Shown here in pieces: positions 4,501-5,909 of a stretch of 5,909 nt of DNA. Under the pieces are notes generated by a model. It ran no database searches and had not been told where the DNA came from. It saw only the letters and a list, made by a program, of their open reading frames with translations. Positions within the stretch are counted from its first letter, which is position 1. Each line of letters begins with the position of its first letter. The DNA lies in contig JAJXUC010000194.1 in assembly GCA_021783435.1 (NCBI GenBank), positions 1 to 5,909 on the forward strand, in the 5' to 3' direction. A program made the position numbers and the translations under genes. Source of the stretch: Pseudomonadota bacterium. Its GTDB lineage: Bacteria > Pseudomonadota > Gammaproteobacteria > Burkholderiales > Burkholderiaceae.

Positions 4501-5909
4501 CTAGACCAGCCCGCGCAAAAACGCCTCCCATTGCGGCACGATGCGCTCGGGCAGGTAGCGGGCGCTTTGCTCCAGCCCGGCCGCCCGCAGGGTTTCGGCT
4601 CGTGGCTGGGCGTCGTCTGCATCAACGAGGGCCTGCAGGGCATGCACCACGGATTGCGTGTCGTACGGATCGAAGTACACCGCGGCATCGCCGTATACCT
4701 CGCGATGCACGGGAATGTCGGAGGCCGCCACCACGCCGCCGCAGCGCATGGCTTCCGCCCCGGAAAAATCAAAACCCTCGCCCACGCTCGGACACACCGT
4801 GACGGTGGCCTGCTGATACAGGATGCGCATCGACTCTGCCGGCACACTGTGCAGCATGAACAGGCCACCCTGTTCGATCCATGGCAGGCAGCCCTCCAGC
4901 ACGGCCTTGTGGTCCCAGCCAATGTGGCCGACCAGGACTAGCTTGAGATCGGGATCGACCCGGTCGCGCAACACCTCCCAAGCCTCAATCAGCCGCGCGT
5001 GATTTTTGCGCGGCTCGATGGTGGAGACCATCAACACGAAGCGCGAATCAGGACCAAACGCCTGGGCGTAAAAGGCGGATTTTTCTGCTTCGTTCGAAAA
5101 CGACTTGGCCAGCTTGTACACATTGCGGTCGGTCTTCGCGCTGCTGCCCTTGGGGCGATACTCGTCATGCAGATGCCGCCGCACAATCCCCGGCACGCGT
5201 TCCGGTTCCACCGCTTCAGGGTGATAGTGAGAGGGGAGCATATTGTGGATGGTCACCGCGCGCGCTTCCGCCTCGGGAAAGAGGCTGAGCAAATCGCGCC
5301 GTGTGGCCTCAGACACGCAGACGAAATGGGCTCCATCGCGCACATTGGCGGCCAGTGCCTGGAAGTGGCTGGCCTCGTGAAACGCCCGATCCGAAATGGT
5401 ATGGGGCATCAGCACCGGAATGGCGTCGTGGTAGTGCACCACCAGCGCAGTCCCCGCGCTCACACGGCCCGGATAGGGCGTTTGGGTAATGAGCACGTCA
5501 ACCCCCCGCGTGTCGAGCCTTGGATAGCGCGATTTGCCAAGCAGGCCCGCCCGCTCGATGCCCACCAGGTGCATCCAGCGCCAAGGCGAGGAGCAAATGC
5601 GATAGTCGCAGCGCAAGACCTGCTCGCGCTCCGCAGGGGGCACGCTGCGGGCAAACAACTGCTGCCAGATGAAGTCGCGAAACGCGCGGGTTTCAAACGA
5701 CTGCAAGCGTAAGGGGGCGGCGCCAGCCCATGCCCCCCATCGCAGCGCCCATTTATGGAACAGGGCGCTCACCCAATCCGCGACGCTTTCCTTCCAGTCC
5801 GTGACGCTCTGACTTTTGAGCGACACCACCGCCTTGGAATAACGGTGCACCCGCTCGGCTTCGCTGAATGCCTGACCTGGCGTAACCCCGCCTTTGACCC
5901 GTCTGGTGG
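4501..5909 (-). CDS. GT4-family (GT-B fold) glycosyltransferase, 5' end outside window
   Basis: This retaining glycosyltransferase would transfer a sugar from a nucleotide-sugar donor during surface polysaccharide assembly in the cytoplasm. Numbering from the in-frame GTG at 5850, the acceptor-side Rossmann half covers about 75-210 (VDVLITQTPYPGR, VVHYHDAIPVLMPH, HFVCVSEATRRDLL). The donor-binding half begins at about 270: VSTIEPRKNH (275-284) with R281/K282, LVLVGHIGW (304-312), and the E-x7-E motif E358/E366 in GEGFDFSGAEAMRCGG. The hallmark tail AASDIPVHREVYGDAAVYFDP follows. The frame has no stop upstream of 5850 and reads in protein-like fashion to the edge (GQAFSEAERVHRYSK), and no ATG is present, so the true start is probably beyond the window. 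Sugar and acceptor specificity cannot be told. Read with kpsT on the same strand, it supports a capsule or exopolysaccharide locus. Confidence 0.9.
   Translation of the reverse strand, partial: TRRVKGGVTPGQAFSEAERVHRYSKAVVSLKSQSVTDWKESVADWVSALFHKWALRWGAWAGAAPLRLQSFETRAFRDFIWQQLFARSVPPAEREQVLRCDYRICSSPWRWMHLVGIERAGLLGKSRYPRLDTRGVDVLITQTPYPGRVSAGTALVVHYHDAIPVLMPHTISDRAFHEASHFQALAANVRDGAHFVCVSEATRRDLLSLFPEAEARAVTIHNMLPSHYHPEAVEPERVPGIVRRHLHDEYRPKGSSAKTDRNVYKLAKSFSNEAEKSAFYAQAFGPDSRFVLMVSTIEPRKNHARLIEAWEVLRDRVDPDLKLVLVGHIGWDHKAVLEGCLPWIEQGGLFMLHSVPAESMRILYQQATVTVCPSVGEGFDFSGAEAMRCGGVVAASDIPVHREVYGDAAVYFDPYDTQSVVHALQALVDADDAQPRAETLRAAGLEQSARYLPERIVPQWEAFLRGLV

Noticed and set aside
4999..5712. Plus-strand open frame of 237 codons
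   Set aside because: It lies antisense to a glycosyltransferase with clear GT4 motifs; the His/Arg-rich product looks like a mirror frame.
1..5909. CRISPR array, or a Cas12-type locus suggested by TnpB
   Set aside because: There is no regularly spaced repeat set; the TnpB lies in an ordinary IS605-like context with a tnpA remnant and palindromic ends.

Overview
The window is GC-rich DNA whose genes look proteobacterial, most likely from a beta- or gammaproteobacterium. It carries part of a group 2-type (ABC-exported) surface polysaccharide locus. The evidence is a KpsT-like export ATPase and a GT4 glycosyltransferase on the same strand, plus transposase types common in those groups. The taxonomic call is an inference from gene content only.

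Layout, left to right. (1) 1-776, plus strand: the C-terminal part of an ISL3-family transposase, cut by the window edge. (2) about 790-2125: a degenerate IS200/IS605-family element. An RNA-guided nuclease gene, tnpB, runs left. A 3' remnant of a Y1 transposase gene, tnpA, runs right. The two are divergent as in IS605, but the 5' ends of both and the region between them are missing, so the remnants meet at about 1903-1908. Palindromic ends lie at both sides. (3) 2089-2208, minus: a short reading frame directly behind kpsT that runs into the IS end. It is either the stump of an interrupted gene or flanking sequence that includes an ISL3 terminus. (4) 2216-2869, minus: the KpsT-like ATPase. (5) 2927-3612, minus: a Phd/YefM-type antitoxin followed by a COG1569-type PIN toxin. 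(6) 3654-3749, minus: a doubtful 31-codon ORF. (7) 3736-4385, minus: an AbrB-fold VapB antitoxin and a VapC PIN toxin. (8) 4501-5909, minus: the glycosyltransferase, open to the right edge.

How it fits together. The glycosyltransferase would build the polysaccharide and the KpsT-like ATPase would power its export together with a KpsM-like permease, which is not in the window. Two unrelated PIN-toxin modules sit in tandem between these genes, both reading in the same direction as the polysaccharide genes. In each, the antitoxin stop and toxin start overlap as TGATG. The downstream side of kpsT has been colonised by nested insertion sequences.

The most notable item is the collapsed IS605-like element. 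Its tnpB keeps the whole RuvC triad, the zinc finger and a reRNA-type 3' end next to a natural guide position, but its N-terminal part has been replaced by antisense tnpA sequence. I see no CRISPR array, tRNA, rRNA or clear Rho-independent terminator.
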